A DNA stretch of 64,000 nt from Candidatus Schekmanbacteria bacterium (GTDB taxonomy: Bacteria > CSSED10-310 > JACPHN01). The translations under genes were made by a program, and so were the position numbers. Position 1 is the stretch's first letter. Every line of letters begins with the position of its first letter. Shown one piece after another: positions 43,574 to 53,300 of this stretch. The notes below the pieces were generated by a model, which made no database searches, was not told the origin of the DNA, and worked only from the letters and a program-made list of their open reading frames with translations. The stretch lies in the NCBI GenBank assembly GCA_016188575.1, contig JACPHN010000012.1, forward strand, positions 9,452 to 73,451. The letters are read 5' to 3'.

Positions 43574-44203
43574 TCAGCTCTGCGCGCTCTCGCGATCCAG
43601 CTTGTCGAGCATGCCGTCGAGGACCCAGTGCAGGTGGCTCCTGCGGGCGGCGAGCTCGGCCTCCGCCAGCGGGTCCGTGCCCCACATCGCCGAAAGGACA
43701 GGCGCGTACGTAAAGTAGTTGATGACCATGCCCGAGAACGTCACGAAAAACTGGCGGGCCGACGTTTCGGGGCGCTGCACGGCAAGGTCCTCGAGCGGCA
43801 CGCGAATAGACTCGAACAACATGGCGAGATTGCGCTGGATCGATTCCAGGTGTGGCCCATTGCTCGATACCTGTTGCTGAATCAGACGCGGGTATCGCCA
43901 ATTGGTGGCCATGAAACGGAAGTAGGCATCGAGCATGTCGTGAAGGCGCTGGCGCACGGACATCGGACGCCGCGCCACCGCGGCGAGAACGGCCGCGTGA
44001 GCAGCGTAGTACCGCTCGATGACCTGTTCGAAAAGCTCCGCCTTGCTGCTGTAGTAGTAGAAGACCAGCGCCTTGTTGACTTGCGCCTTGCGGGCAACAT
44101 CGCTGATGCTGACGGCATCGTAACCAAGCTCGCCGAACAGCTCGTCGGCGGCGTTCAGGATTCGTGACGCCGAATCCTTGGGCCGGGACATCTTTTTTTC
44201 CAT
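43574..44203 (-). CDS. TetR-family transcriptional regulator
   Basis: The 209-residue protein has an N-terminal TetR helix-turn-helix (about 10-60: SRILNAADELFGELGYDAVS, ISDVARKAQVNKALVFYYYS). A C-terminal ligand domain contains MVINYFTYAPVLSAMWG. GGAGG precedes the first ATG. No copy of the palindrome found upstream of the ThDP gene occurs next to this gene, so self-regulation through that site is not supported. It may regulate either neighbour or the ThDP/SDR unit 6 kb away (inference). Confidence 0.92.
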   Translation of the reverse strand: MEKKMSRPKDSASRILNAADELFGELGYDAVSISDVARKAQVNKALVFYYYSSKAELFEQVIERYYAAHAAVLAAVARRPMSVRQRLHDMLDAYFRFMATNWRYPRLIQQQVSSNGPHLESIQRNLAMLFESIRVPLEDLAVQRPETSARQFFVTFSGMVINYFTYAPVLSAMWGTDPLAEAELAARRSHLHWVLDGMLDKLDRESAQS

Positions 44204-44301
44204 GAGACCTCCGCGGAGCCTGCCGGCCGATTCCGAACGACGGCTTTGCCCGCAAGGTAGCTCAGGCCCGGGAAAATCACAAGTCTATCGGCGGCGTGCC
44301 T

Positions 44302-46233
44302 CTAGTTTCCCGCGAAAACGTGCAGCAGGTCGATTGGCGGAAGCGTGTCGGCGCTCCCCACGGCCGGCGGCACATAGGTTCCCAGCGCCCTGTCCGCCCA
44401 GGCCATGAGCAAGAGCGACGGGTCGTCGAGCGGCGCGGCAAACTGAAAATCGGCGACCGCGGCACGGCCATCGCTGGTCACTTCCCGAACGGTTATCACG
44501 AGATCCGAGAGCGTGATCGTCTCCTGCGGGTGAAACGGGAAACCAAGGCCGCGCACCATGCGCTCGCCCTCGGTGCTGTAGAACCCGTCTCTCGGCCGCA
44601 CGCGCAGGGTGCGCTCGTCGAGTCGCTGCACTTCCACGGGTGCCAGGCCGGTCGCCAGCAGCCGGAGCTTTCGGAATGTCGGCTTGCCCGCGGCCTGACG
44701 CTGACTTTGGAGGTAGGCGACAAATCCGTCCGCGGGGGCATTGACGACGACCAGAGTCCGGTCGCGGATGTCCTCTCCGGCAAATACCGCGGCGTCAATG
44801 CGCCCGAAGGCGTCCGCGAGCGCGTTCACCGACACGGCGCGAAACGGCAGCAGCGTGGGAGCGAGCGCCAGGTGAGCCGCGATCAGGCAGGGCACCGCGA
44901 CCCGCACGGCGGCGCGGCGACAGGCACCGGAGGTGAGCCCGGGCGCCGTCGTAGCGGCAAGGAACGTGGCAATCAACCCCATGCCGCCGATGCCCGTAAA
45001 GACGAGCAGCCGATCGGAGGTGAACGTGGCACACACGGGAACCGCGGCCAACAGCGCGCCGAGCGCCCAGAACCGCGCCGCGGCCTGCGCGCGAAGGACC
45101 GGCCAGGCCAGCCACAGGACGCTGCCGATCGCCGCCAGCGCCAGGCCGTATACCGCGACCCGCAGTTGCGCGGGGTAAAGGAGCCACAGGTCCGACCAGG
45201 GCCCGCCAAGCTGCGCGAGGAGAAGCACGGGAAGCCGCTCGAGCAGCGCGCCCACGAACCGGATCGGCTCCTGCAGGGGGTGCACGTATATCCCGCCGCC
45301 CCTGGTCCCATACCCAAGCGCGGCGTACAGCCCACTCCACGCGACGGTAATGACCGCGAACGGGGTCAAGCGCAACAGGCGGAAACGCAGGGCACCGGAG
45401 TCCAGGAACAGGGCGTAGGAAAACAGGTAGGCGGTAATCGCCAGCGCTGATTCGCCGGCCAGCAAGGCGAGCCCGAAAAGGAGGGGGCCGAGCCAACAGC
45501 CCTTTTGCCAGCCGCTGCGCCGCCAGGCGTCGTGCGCCACGAGCGCCGCCACGGCCAGAGTCGCCGCGATCAGAGCGTTGCGGTTTGCCACGAAGCTCAG
45601 GACCATCCCGCGAGCATCGTCTACGGCGTACAGAAGCAGGGCGAGACCGGCAATCCAGGGCTCGTGGATCCGCCGATACAGGAGGTGAACGACAAGCAGC
45701 AATGCTCCAAACCAGAGCAAGGAGTGGGCGTGCATCCACACCGAGGAGGTGGGAAAAAGCCAGTGATCAAGCACGTGAGTGCATGCGGACAGCGGTCGCC
45801 AAAAAGAAAGTTGAAAGCCGTCACTCGTCCACCAGGCGAAGCCGCCTGACTCCATCATGGCCGCGCGTTGCGCGGGCTCGCCTGAGGCGAAGACAAACAA
45901 GTCGAGCGGAGCGTACGGGAAACCGGGGGAAGGATTGTCCGGCGAGAGGCGAAGCTGATGGATATAGTCATCGGCGAGTCGCTTTGCCGCCAGACAGGGT
46001 GCGGCGAGCGTCACCGCCGCCAGAATGATGACTAGCGGAGCGCGGCGGTGTTGCAGACGGGCCCGCACCCGCTCTAACCAGCTCGTGCGAGCCCGCGACC
46101 CGGGGAGCGCGGAGGTTTCGCCGCCCCCACCGGAGCCCGCGGCACTGGCGGCAAAAGCGCTCAGGTCGCGGTCATTGGCCGTAGTCTCGAATACTCGCGG
46201 GGACGGTCTCTCGTTTGGCATACGTTTGCCCAT
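44302..46233 (-). CDS. Polytopic membrane protein, GT-C glycosyltransferase-like
   Basis: The 643-residue protein has about 11 membrane segments between residues 65 and 460 (APLVIILAAVTLAAPCLAAK; HSLLWFGALLLVVHLLYRRI; VANRNALIAATLAVAALVAH; LRLTPFAVITVAWSGLYAAL). A soluble C-terminal domain of about 170 residues follows. An early luminal/periplasmic loop has acidic residues (LADDYIHQLRLS), as in GT-C enzymes that use polyprenyl-phosphate sugars, but the DXD-like motif is not clear enough for a firm call. The N-terminal 55 residues are Ser/Gly-rich and cytoplasmic. Function is unproved. Confidence 0.7.
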   Translation of the reverse strand: MGKRMPNERPSPRVFETTANDRDLSAFAASAAGSGGGGETSALPGSRARTSWLERVRARLQHRRAPLVIILAAVTLAAPCLAAKRLADDYIHQLRLSPDNPSPGFPYAPLDLFVFASGEPAQRAAMMESGGFAWWTSDGFQLSFWRPLSACTHVLDHWLFPTSSVWMHAHSLLWFGALLLVVHLLYRRIHEPWIAGLALLLYAVDDARGMVLSFVANRNALIAATLAVAALVAHDAWRRSGWQKGCWLGPLLFGLALLAGESALAITAYLFSYALFLDSGALRFRLLRLTPFAVITVAWSGLYAALGYGTRGGGIYVHPLQEPIRFVGALLERLPVLLLAQLGGPWSDLWLLYPAQLRVAVYGLALAAIGSVLWLAWPVLRAQAAARFWALGALLAAVPVCATFTSDRLLVFTGIGGMGLIATFLAATTAPGLTSGACRRAAVRVAVPCLIAAHLALAPTLLPFRAVSVNALADAFGRIDAAVFAGEDIRDRTLVVVNAPADGFVAYLQSQRQAAGKPTFRKLRLLATGLAPVEVQRLDERTLRVRPRDGFYSTEGERMVRGLGFPFHPQETITLSDLVITVREVTSDGRAAVADFQFAAPLDDPSLLLMAWADRALGTYVPPAVGSADTLPPIDLLHVFAGN

Positions 46234-46355
46234 CGATAGCAGGAGCTCACGCCGCCACCGGTCGGTCGCCGCGGCAAGAGCGATACTTGCCCCGGGAACG
46301 CCGCGCTGTCAAGCGCGCCGGCGCGTCGAGATCGGGCACGTGCGGACCTACGGCC

Positions 46356-48152
46356 TCATGCTCCGAAAAACTCGCTCCCCACTCCGCGCCGCATGCAACG
46401 CGCGTACGCCGCGGGCCAAACCCTGTTGAGCCAATACGAGGCTTTCCCCATGCGGGAGAGGACGAGCCGGTCCCGGCGCCGCGCCGCCTGCTGTACGATC
46501 GCGACCGCGACGTCTTGCGGCCGCGCCATCGCGCCGATGATCACCCGGGGCCGAGCTACCGGATTGCCGTCGCCGCCGAGAGCCGCGGTGTCGATCGGCG
46601 TATCCGTAAAGCCCGGACAGACGAGATGCACGCCGATGCCGGATCCGCAGAGCTCCGCCCGCAGGCTGTCAAAGAAACCGTGAAGCGCGTGCTTGCTGGC
46701 CGCATAGCCGGCGCGGCCTACCAGCGGGGCGAAGCCCGCGATGCTGGAAATCACTACAATCCGACCGCGCGCCTGGCGAAGAAACGGCAAGGCCGCCTGC
46801 GTGCAGTACACAGCGCCGAAGAAGTTTACCTCCATGACCTTGCGGATCACCTCCGCCCGCGTCTGCTCAACGAGGCTGCGGTGCGAAATGCCGGCGTTGT
46901 TGACGAGCACGTCGACGCCGCCGAAGTCCGTCGCGATCTCCGCGAACGTCCGCCGAACGCGCTCGGCATCGGTAACATCACAAGTGTACGGCCGGGCGCG
47001 CACCTGTCGCGCCGCCAGGTCCATGGCCAGGGCCTCGACCCCGGGTCCGTCGCGGTCGATTATCGCGATCTGGCCGCCGGCCTCGGCGAACTCCTGGGCC
47101 AGGGCGCGGCCGAGCCCCCCGGCAGCGCCGGTAATCACCACGGTGCGGCCGGAAAAGGCGCCCCGCCCGCGGCGGTACACGCCAAACGCCGCGCGCGAGG
47201 TGCAGCGCGGGGTGAAGCCGAGCTCGCGCTTGAGCCGATCATTGGACATCACCGGTCGGTACTGCAGGAATTTGAGCTGTTCGGGGCCAACCTGGCTCAG
47301 TCGGAGTCGCCTGAGCACCGCGAGGACGCGCGCCAGCAGACGCGGCGGCACGGACAGATACGGCTTCCCCATACACCTGGCGATCTCTCTAAGCGTCATC
47401 ACCCCGTCACCGACAAGATTGTAGATTCCGGTCCGCGCCGAGAAGACTCCCAGCAACACCGCGGCGACGACGTCCTCATCCCAGGTGAAGGTGAAGGGTG
47501 CGGCACTGCCCTTGACGCCGAGAACGAACGGCCTCTCGAACAGCCTGGTGATCAGGTTAGCGGTCGTGCTGCCGAGTATCGTGCCAGCGCGCAGCACCAG
47601 TTGGGCAAGCTCAGGGTGGTCGGCGCGGTAGCGCGCAAGCGCTTCTTCGACCAGTCGCTTGCTCCGCGCATAGGGGAAATCATCGTTGCCCCGCAACGGA
47701 TCCCGCTCGTCCAGGCAAGGGGAGCTATCGGGATGATAACCGTAGGCCGCGCCACTGCTCAGGACGATCACCTTGCGAACCTTCGCTGCGACGCTGGCGG
47801 CGAGCAGATTTTGCATGCCCGCCACGTCCGCGTCGAGCTGGCCGCCTTGAGTGCCTTGCGGAGCGGGATTGAGGGTCGCCGCCAGATGAACCACAGTGTC
47901 GATCCGGTGTTCGCGCAAGACCGCGACAAGCTTCTCGCTTTGGACGTCCAGGAGCGCGTGCACGACCCCTGGCAGGCGCGAGGTCACCGGCAGCTCACGG
48001 ATATCCGCGGCCACGATCGTCGCGACCGACCGGCGCTCGCGAGCAAGAGCCGCGGTAAGCAGACGCCCCACGTAGCCCGCAGCACCGGTAATGAGGACAG
48101 CACGGGCACTCTCGGGTGACGACTCGGTGCTTTGCTCTGTTTCGGGTGGCAT
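46356..48152 (-). CDS. Fusion of an extended SDR (epimerase-like) and a classical SDR
   Basis: The 598-residue protein contains two Rossmann enzymes. Residues about 15-320 are an extended SDR: VLITGAAGYVGRLLTAAL (NAD-binding) and LSSGAAYGYHP, with Tyr-x-x-x-Lys in YARSKRLVEEAL. Residues about 335-598 are a classical SDR: VITGAAGGLGRALAQEFA, NNAGIS, VISSIAGF and the active site YAASKHALHGFFDSL. Both halves keep cofactor and catalytic motifs, so both should be active on different substrates. I start at the ATG with GGAG nine bases upstream; a GTG 21 bases earlier is possible. It lies 24 bp after the ThDP enzyme gene, in the same operon. Confidence 0.88.
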   Translation of the reverse strand: MPPETEQSTESSPESARAVLITGAAGYVGRLLTAALARERRSVATIVAADIRELPVTSRLPGVVHALLDVQSEKLVAVLREHRIDTVVHLAATLNPAPQGTQGGQLDADVAGMQNLLAASVAAKVRKVIVLSSGAAYGYHPDSSPCLDERDPLRGNDDFPYARSKRLVEEALARYRADHPELAQLVLRAGTILGSTTANLITRLFERPFVLGVKGSAAPFTFTWDEDVVAAVLLGVFSARTGIYNLVGDGVMTLREIARCMGKPYLSVPPRLLARVLAVLRRLRLSQVGPEQLKFLQYRPVMSNDRLKRELGFTPRCTSRAAFGVYRRGRGAFSGRTVVITGAAGGLGRALAQEFAEAGGQIAIIDRDGPGVEALAMDLAARQVRARPYTCDVTDAERVRRTFAEIATDFGGVDVLVNNAGISHRSLVEQTRAEVIRKVMEVNFFGAVYCTQAALPFLRQARGRIVVISSIAGFAPLVGRAGYAASKHALHGFFDSLRAELCGSGIGVHLVCPGFTDTPIDTAALGGDGNPVARPRVIIGAMARPQDVAVAIVQQAARRRDRLVLSRMGKASYWLNRVWPAAYARCMRRGVGSEFFGA

Positions 48153-48176
48153 TTGTCGACTCTCCGTGCCCACGGG

Positions 48177-49952
48177 CTAGCGCCCCGGTTCCTCGTGCAT
48201 CGCTTTGAAATCCCGCAGGTTTGGCGCCCATAGATGCTTCACCGGGTCGACATCGACGTGCACCACCGCACACCGCCCCGCCCGGAGGCAACGCGCGAGC
48301 GCCCCACGCAGCGCCTGCGGGTCGCCGACACGCTCCGCGTATGCTCCCAGGGCGCGGCCCAGCTTGTCGAATTCGATCTCGCGGAAGTCGGTGTTGATGG
48401 TCTCATCCGGTCCCAACGATCGCAGCAGCAGCGTCTTGAGAGGTCGCAACGCAAACTGCTGGTTCATCTTGACCATTCCCCACTGCTTGTCGCACAGCAC
48501 CAAAAAGATGACGTCGAGCCCATCGCGCACCGCGGTTTCGATCTCCTGGCAGTGCATGGCCATCGCCCCGTCACCGATGATGCAATAGACCGTGCGCGCG
48601 GGGTGAGCAACCTTGGCGCCCAGGGCCTGGCCGATCCCGGCACCGAGCATGCCCATCTTGAACGTCGTCAGCACCGAGCGCGGCGCGCGGACCTCGTGGT
48701 AAAACTGCGCCCAGATCGACGTATTGCCGCCGTCCACGACGAGGATAGCGTCATCACCGAACACCTCCTGGCAGATGCCGGCGACGTGCGCGGAGCACAT
48801 GGGCACGGAGGTGTCGGACAGTGCGCTGTCGAGCTTCTGGCGGCGCGCCCGGCAGGCGGCGCCAAGCCGCTCGACGAAGGCGCGGCGCTCCGGCATCGCC
48901 GCCGGCGGATTCAGCGCCTGCAGGCGCTCGAGGAGCGCGACGAGGAAAGATCTGGCGTCGGCCTGAATCGCGAGGTCGGCGGGTCTGTTAGCGCCGAGCG
49001 GATCGGGCTCGAGGTCAACGTGGATCAGACGTTGCTGCCGTGGATCACCCCAGTAGGGCGGCTTTCCCCACCAGTCGGTCTCCCCCATCCGCGTGCCGAC
49101 AGCCAGCACGACGTCCGCACCGCGGCGCGCCTCGTTGACCGCCTCGACATAGATCATGGGGACAGCGTGGCGAGCACGCTCGTCAACCGCCGACCGCCCC
49201 CCCCAGCTTGTCGTGATGGGCGCTTCCAGGAGCGCCGCCAGCGCCGCGAGCTCGCGACCCGCATCCCCATGCAGCACACCCGAGCCCGCATGAAGGAGCG
49301 GGCGACGCGCCTCGGCGAGCATCGCCGCGGCGGCGGCAACCGCAGCCGGGGACGGGTGCGGAAGCTCGGCGCGATAGGTCTCGGGCGCACGGAACCAGGC
49401 GTCGTCAGAGTCGAACGTGCCGTTCATGATGTTCTCCGGAACGTCGACGTGCACCACTCCAGGGCGCCCCATGAAGCAGGTCCGCAGCGCGCGCCTGAGA
49501 ATCTCCGCGAGCCGGTCCGCCGCGGGAACCACGCAGCTCCACTTCGCCATCGACTTGATGACCTCGACGTGCGGGAAGTATTGAAAAGTGCCGCCCCGAT
49601 CGGGATACGAAATCCCCGTTCGGCGGCAGCTCGTGATCAGCAAGACGCGGTTTCCCTCCGCGTTTTCCACGGCGATCCCGGGCAAGATGTTGGCGACACC
49701 GGGTCCGTTGCTGGCGATGCAGACGCCGAGCTTTCCGGTAGACCGCGCGTACGCCCCGGCCATGTGCGCGGCGCAGGTTTCGTGGCGCGGGGATACGAGT
49801 CGGATGCCGTTTTCCGCCAGCTTCGAGTAGAACCCGAAGTAGGTTCCGTCGATGATGCCGAAGACGTGCTCGACGTGCTCGGCGGCGAGCATCCTGGCCG
49901 CGATTTCGCCGCCCTTGACGTGCTGCCGACTCGTGCTCGCGATGAGCGCCAT
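48177..49952 (-). CDS. Thiamine diphosphate enzyme, acetolactate synthase-like
   Basis: The 591-residue protein has the three-domain plan of the ThDP family. The N-terminal Pyr domain has the catalytic Glu58 in SPRHETCAAHMAGAYARSTG. The central domain is at about 190-330. The PP domain carries the diphosphate-binding motif IIGDGAMAMHCQEIE with a downstream LCDKQW (about 445-490). Relatives include acetolactate synthase, benzoylformate decarboxylase and 2-hydroxyacyl-CoA lyase; I cannot choose among them. No regulatory subunit gene follows. The ATG before ALIASTSRQ has GGGAGGAT at good spacing; a longer frame upstream runs through the operator and repeat copy D and is rejected. Confidence 0.9.
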   Translation of the reverse strand: MALIASTSRQHVKGGEIAARMLAAEHVEHVFGIIDGTYFGFYSKLAENGIRLVSPRHETCAAHMAGAYARSTGKLGVCIASNGPGVANILPGIAVENAEGNRVLLITSCRRTGISYPDRGGTFQYFPHVEVIKSMAKWSCVVPAADRLAEILRRALRTCFMGRPGVVHVDVPENIMNGTFDSDDAWFRAPETYRAELPHPSPAAVAAAAAMLAEARRPLLHAGSGVLHGDAGRELAALAALLEAPITTSWGGRSAVDERARHAVPMIYVEAVNEARRGADVVLAVGTRMGETDWWGKPPYWGDPRQQRLIHVDLEPDPLGANRPADLAIQADARSFLVALLERLQALNPPAAMPERRAFVERLGAACRARRQKLDSALSDTSVPMCSAHVAGICQEVFGDDAILVVDGGNTSIWAQFYHEVRAPRSVLTTFKMGMLGAGIGQALGAKVAHPARTVYCIIGDGAMAMHCQEIETAVRDGLDVIFLVLCDKQWGMVKMNQQFALRPLKTLLLRSLGPDETINTDFREIEFDKLGRALGAYAERVGDPQALRGALARCLRAGRCAVVHVDVDPVKHLWAPNLRDFKAMHEEPGR

Positions 49953-50002
49953 GTGAGATCCTCCCGAAGTTGGAGCAATGCCGGGGCCGGGCCGGCGCGA
50001 TG

Positions 50003-50018
50003 TTAACCGATCGGTTAA
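50003..50018. promoter_or_regulatory. Perfect 16-bp palindrome, probable TetR operator
   Basis: TTAACCGATCGGTTAA is a perfect palindrome 50 bp upstream of the ThDP enzyme start, in the expected promoter region of the ThDP-SDR unit. Its core ACCGATCGGT is of the kind bound by TetR-family repressors. The TetR gene at 43574-44203 is the only such regulator in the window, so it is the first candidate. Confidence 0.7.
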
Positions 50019-50071
50019 ATAATAAGCATGCCAGGGCAATCGGTCAAGTGACAAGAGCGCAGAGCTCGCTC

Positions 50072-50131
50072 TATCCACCGCCGGTTCGCCGTCGCTGTGA
50101 CAGTGACCCCCTCCCTCGCCCTGCAAGCGGC
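50072..50131 (-). repeat. Dispersed palindromic repeat, partial copy D
   Basis: CTATCCACCGCCGGTTCGCC followed by GTGACAGTGACCCCCTCCCTCG and CTGCAAGCGG matches the reverse complement of the right end and G/C core of copies A-C. The other half, including the CTTCGTGATG motif, is missing, so this copy is truncated. Confidence 0.55.
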
Positions 50132-50373
50132 ATAAGCGCCCGGATAAGGAATGGCAGCGCGTAATAGCCATCCTCCGCTCACTGGAGGGAGGCCAGGAGA
50201 GGGGAACAACGGCGAGAAATTCCTCGGGCCCGAGGCAACCTCGGCCCCCCGACGGTCGCGGGGACGATCTCTGACCGGTTTGTGCAGCCTGACCTGCCGA
50301 CATGCGTCGGGCAGGCTCGGCCAGGACTCGCCCGCGAGATCCCGCCTGGCGAGGCGCACAGGTCCCGACCCGA
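50132..50373. other. Gap downstream of the large subtilase gene
   Basis: About 240 bases without a gene. Two inverted repeats are visible: the palindrome CCTCGGGCCCGAGG near 50232 and a longer imperfect hairpin around 50293-50316 (CCTGCCGA with TCGGGCAGG). The latter could help end transcription of the protease gene, though no T-run follows it. Confidence 0.4.
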
Positions 50374-53300
50374 TCACTTCTCTGGATCTGGCCCGCGACG
50401 ATCTTCCCGTCGCGCAACGGGACGAGCGGTCGAGCGACGCCGAGCATGAGCGGGTCGCGGGACGCAAGGCAATCCGGCGGCGAGGAGCAACAGGCACAGA
50501 ACCTTGGGGTCGAGCAACGGCACCCCGTCCGCGGCCGGGGCGGTTTCGCAGACCGTGTTGGAAAGCTGGCCGTCCTGGCCTCCCTTCGTCGCCTTCACGG
50601 CGAAGCAGTAGGTGTCTCCTGGCGAGAACAGGTTCGGAAAGGTAAGCGACGTTTGTCTGGAAACCTGGATCTGGCCCGAGAGCTGATCCGCGGATACCCC
50701 CCAATAGACAATGTAGTCGGTTGCTCGCGCGGCAGGCTGCCAGCTAAGGGTAGCGCTGTAGGCGCCCGCTCGCGGCAAGCGGCCCGCCAGAGCAGTGGTC
50801 GTCGCATCGGGCGCCGTCGCCGAGGGAGCTCCGAACATGATGCCCAGCGCCACCCCGCGCGCGATTCCGACCGGAGCGTCCACCACGAACGATGCTACGG
50901 GGCCGTCGGGAAGCGCATTGCCATCGGAGTCAGCGACGCGAATAAGCTGAAAGGTGTAGGACCCATCGGGCGCCAGCTCCCCGACTTCGTAGCTCGCAGT
51001 CGCATTCGTCGTTGAGCGCCACTCGAGGTCCACGTTCGCCACCTGAACGTCATCCTGAAGCACCAGGACGCGCCCTTGGTCCGTGCTCATCGGCCGGCTG
51101 AGCGCGATCGTCAGCCCGACAGTCTCGCTTCCCGCGATGGGTGGCGACGCCATCGCGCTCACGACGAAGGCGGGCGCGTCGGCTATGGGAACGGCCGAGG
51201 GGTTGTCCCAGAAGACCGAACCCCTCGCATAACTGTCCGCATGGTCGTAAATGCGCCGGGCGATCTCGAAGCCGTCGGTGGTCCCCCAGTAGCTCCCCTC
51301 CGCGTGAGCTCCCGGCCCCGGCCACGGCGGAGCCACGACATCGAACAGCCCGGAACCGCCCGTGTTGTTCGCCGTGATGTTATTGGACTGGATCGAGGCG
51401 TACCCGTCGAGAAGCATACCGCCCCGATTGCCCGTAATCGTGTTGTTGGTGACGACCGCTTCGGCGGAGCGGATGCGCAGCGGATGCTCCGCGAGCCCCC
51501 CCGTGACGGACGACCCGTAGAGGATGGAGTCGCCGCCGAGATCGATCCTGCCGATGCCGTCAAAGGAGCTATTCCGGACCGCCGCGGGAGCAAGCACGAC
51601 CTCGTCGGCCACTCCGGCCATGCGACAATCCTGGATGAGGGGCCCCCCGGCAATTTCACCGCCGATGTACACCGCGCTGAGCCCTTCTGCAAGCTCGCAG
51701 TGCTCGAGAATCGATCCGCCGATGTAGCTCCCTTCGGCGTCGACGACTCCGGGTTGCCCATCCGCGCCGAAGATGATCGTCACCCTGCAATAGGTGGAGC
51801 CGGCCTCACAGCTTTCCTTGTCGATCGGCGCAATCGTGATGGGTAGTCCTCCATCCGCGCCGCGGGCGATTAGGGTGCCGTCCACGAGCAGAAGCGCCAG
51901 GTGGTCGAAAAGGAGCTCCGCCCCCCCCACGATCTCCAGGCTCGCGCCAGACTTGACGTGCGTCGTGCCGACGAAGCGATAGCGTCCACCCGCGGGGAGA
52001 CGGAGGATGCCGTCGACATCGCCGGTGATCTCCTGCGCGACCGGCAAGGTCACCGTCGACTGACGGTGAGGCTCCTGTGCGATGAGAATCGTCAAGTCCA
52101 TCGACACGTCCCACGCGGAAACCTCCGAGCCGACCGTGACGAGAAAGGGAGCCCCGACATTGCTCAACTCGTCCCCCGACGGGGCTCGCGCAAAGGTCAC
52201 CGCGGCGCTGCCGACCGTGACGCCCCGCTCGGTCGTTTCCAGCGTGGCCGTAACTCCCTCGGCGGAGAAGGTGGCATCGCTCAGGTGCACAATCAACCCA
52301 ACCGTCTCGCCGTGCTCGGCGGCACCGTCGCCATCGCAAGATGGACAGCCGGGCGTTGGGGAGTCGTCGACGTCGACATCGGTGACTTGTAGATTCAGGG
52401 GCGGGGTCGCAGTCAGCGCCGCGTGGGCGTCCACCAATCTGACTCTGACTGCGGACTCTTCCCGGTAAGGCGCGGTGTGCACGACTTGCAGAGCGGCTCG
52501 GCGAATGTCCCAGTCGGGATGAAGCGACACGACCAGCGCGATCACGCCCGCGACGTGTGGTGCGGCCATGCTGGTCCCTTCCCATGAGGAATAGGTCTGG
52601 CCGGTCATGGTCGACCAGATTCCCGTGCCGGGGGCGTAGACATCCACCCAATCCCCGTAGTTGGAAAAGGGCGCGCGCCCGCCCGACGTGTCGGTTGCGC
52701 CGACACCGATCACGTGGTCGTAGGCGGCGGGGTATGTAGGCGCTTCCCAGCCGTCGTTGCCGGCAGCTCCGACGCAGACCATCCCGGCGGTCTCCGCGGC
52801 CGCGTCGACCGCCTCGCGGACCGCCTCGGAGCTCGTATGGAAACCGAGCGCCAGAACGGCCACCTTGGCGTCGCCTTCGGCCGCCTTCAGGATCCCCTCG
52901 GCAACCAGGGACACGGTACTGGCTCCTCCCATTCCGAGCACCTTGATCGGCAAGATTCGACAGCCCCAGCACACTCCGGCGATTCCCCTGCTGTTGTTTC
53001 CGTCCGCTGCCGCTATTCCCGCCACGTGCGTGCCGTGCCCGGAATCGTCATACAAAGGGCGCGCCGAGCTGGGAGAACCGTTGACCAGATCCCACCCGGG
53101 AATGGTGAGCAGGCGATCGGCCGAGAAGTCGGGGTGGTCGGCGGCGAGGCCGCTGTCAATCACGGCGATGGTCACCGACGAGTCGCCGGTCGTGACCTCC
53201 CAGGCCTCGGGTGCGTTGATGTCGACGTTCACGTGGGAATCCGGGGTCGTAGGGGAGTCCAGGCCCCACTGGGAGCTAAACTTGGGGTCGTCGGGTACGA

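Noticed and set aside
49953-50447. Longer N-terminus (165 residues) for the ThDP enzyme
   Set aside because: The extension runs through the palindromic operator and repeat copy D, and ThDP enzymes of this group begin near the start chosen.
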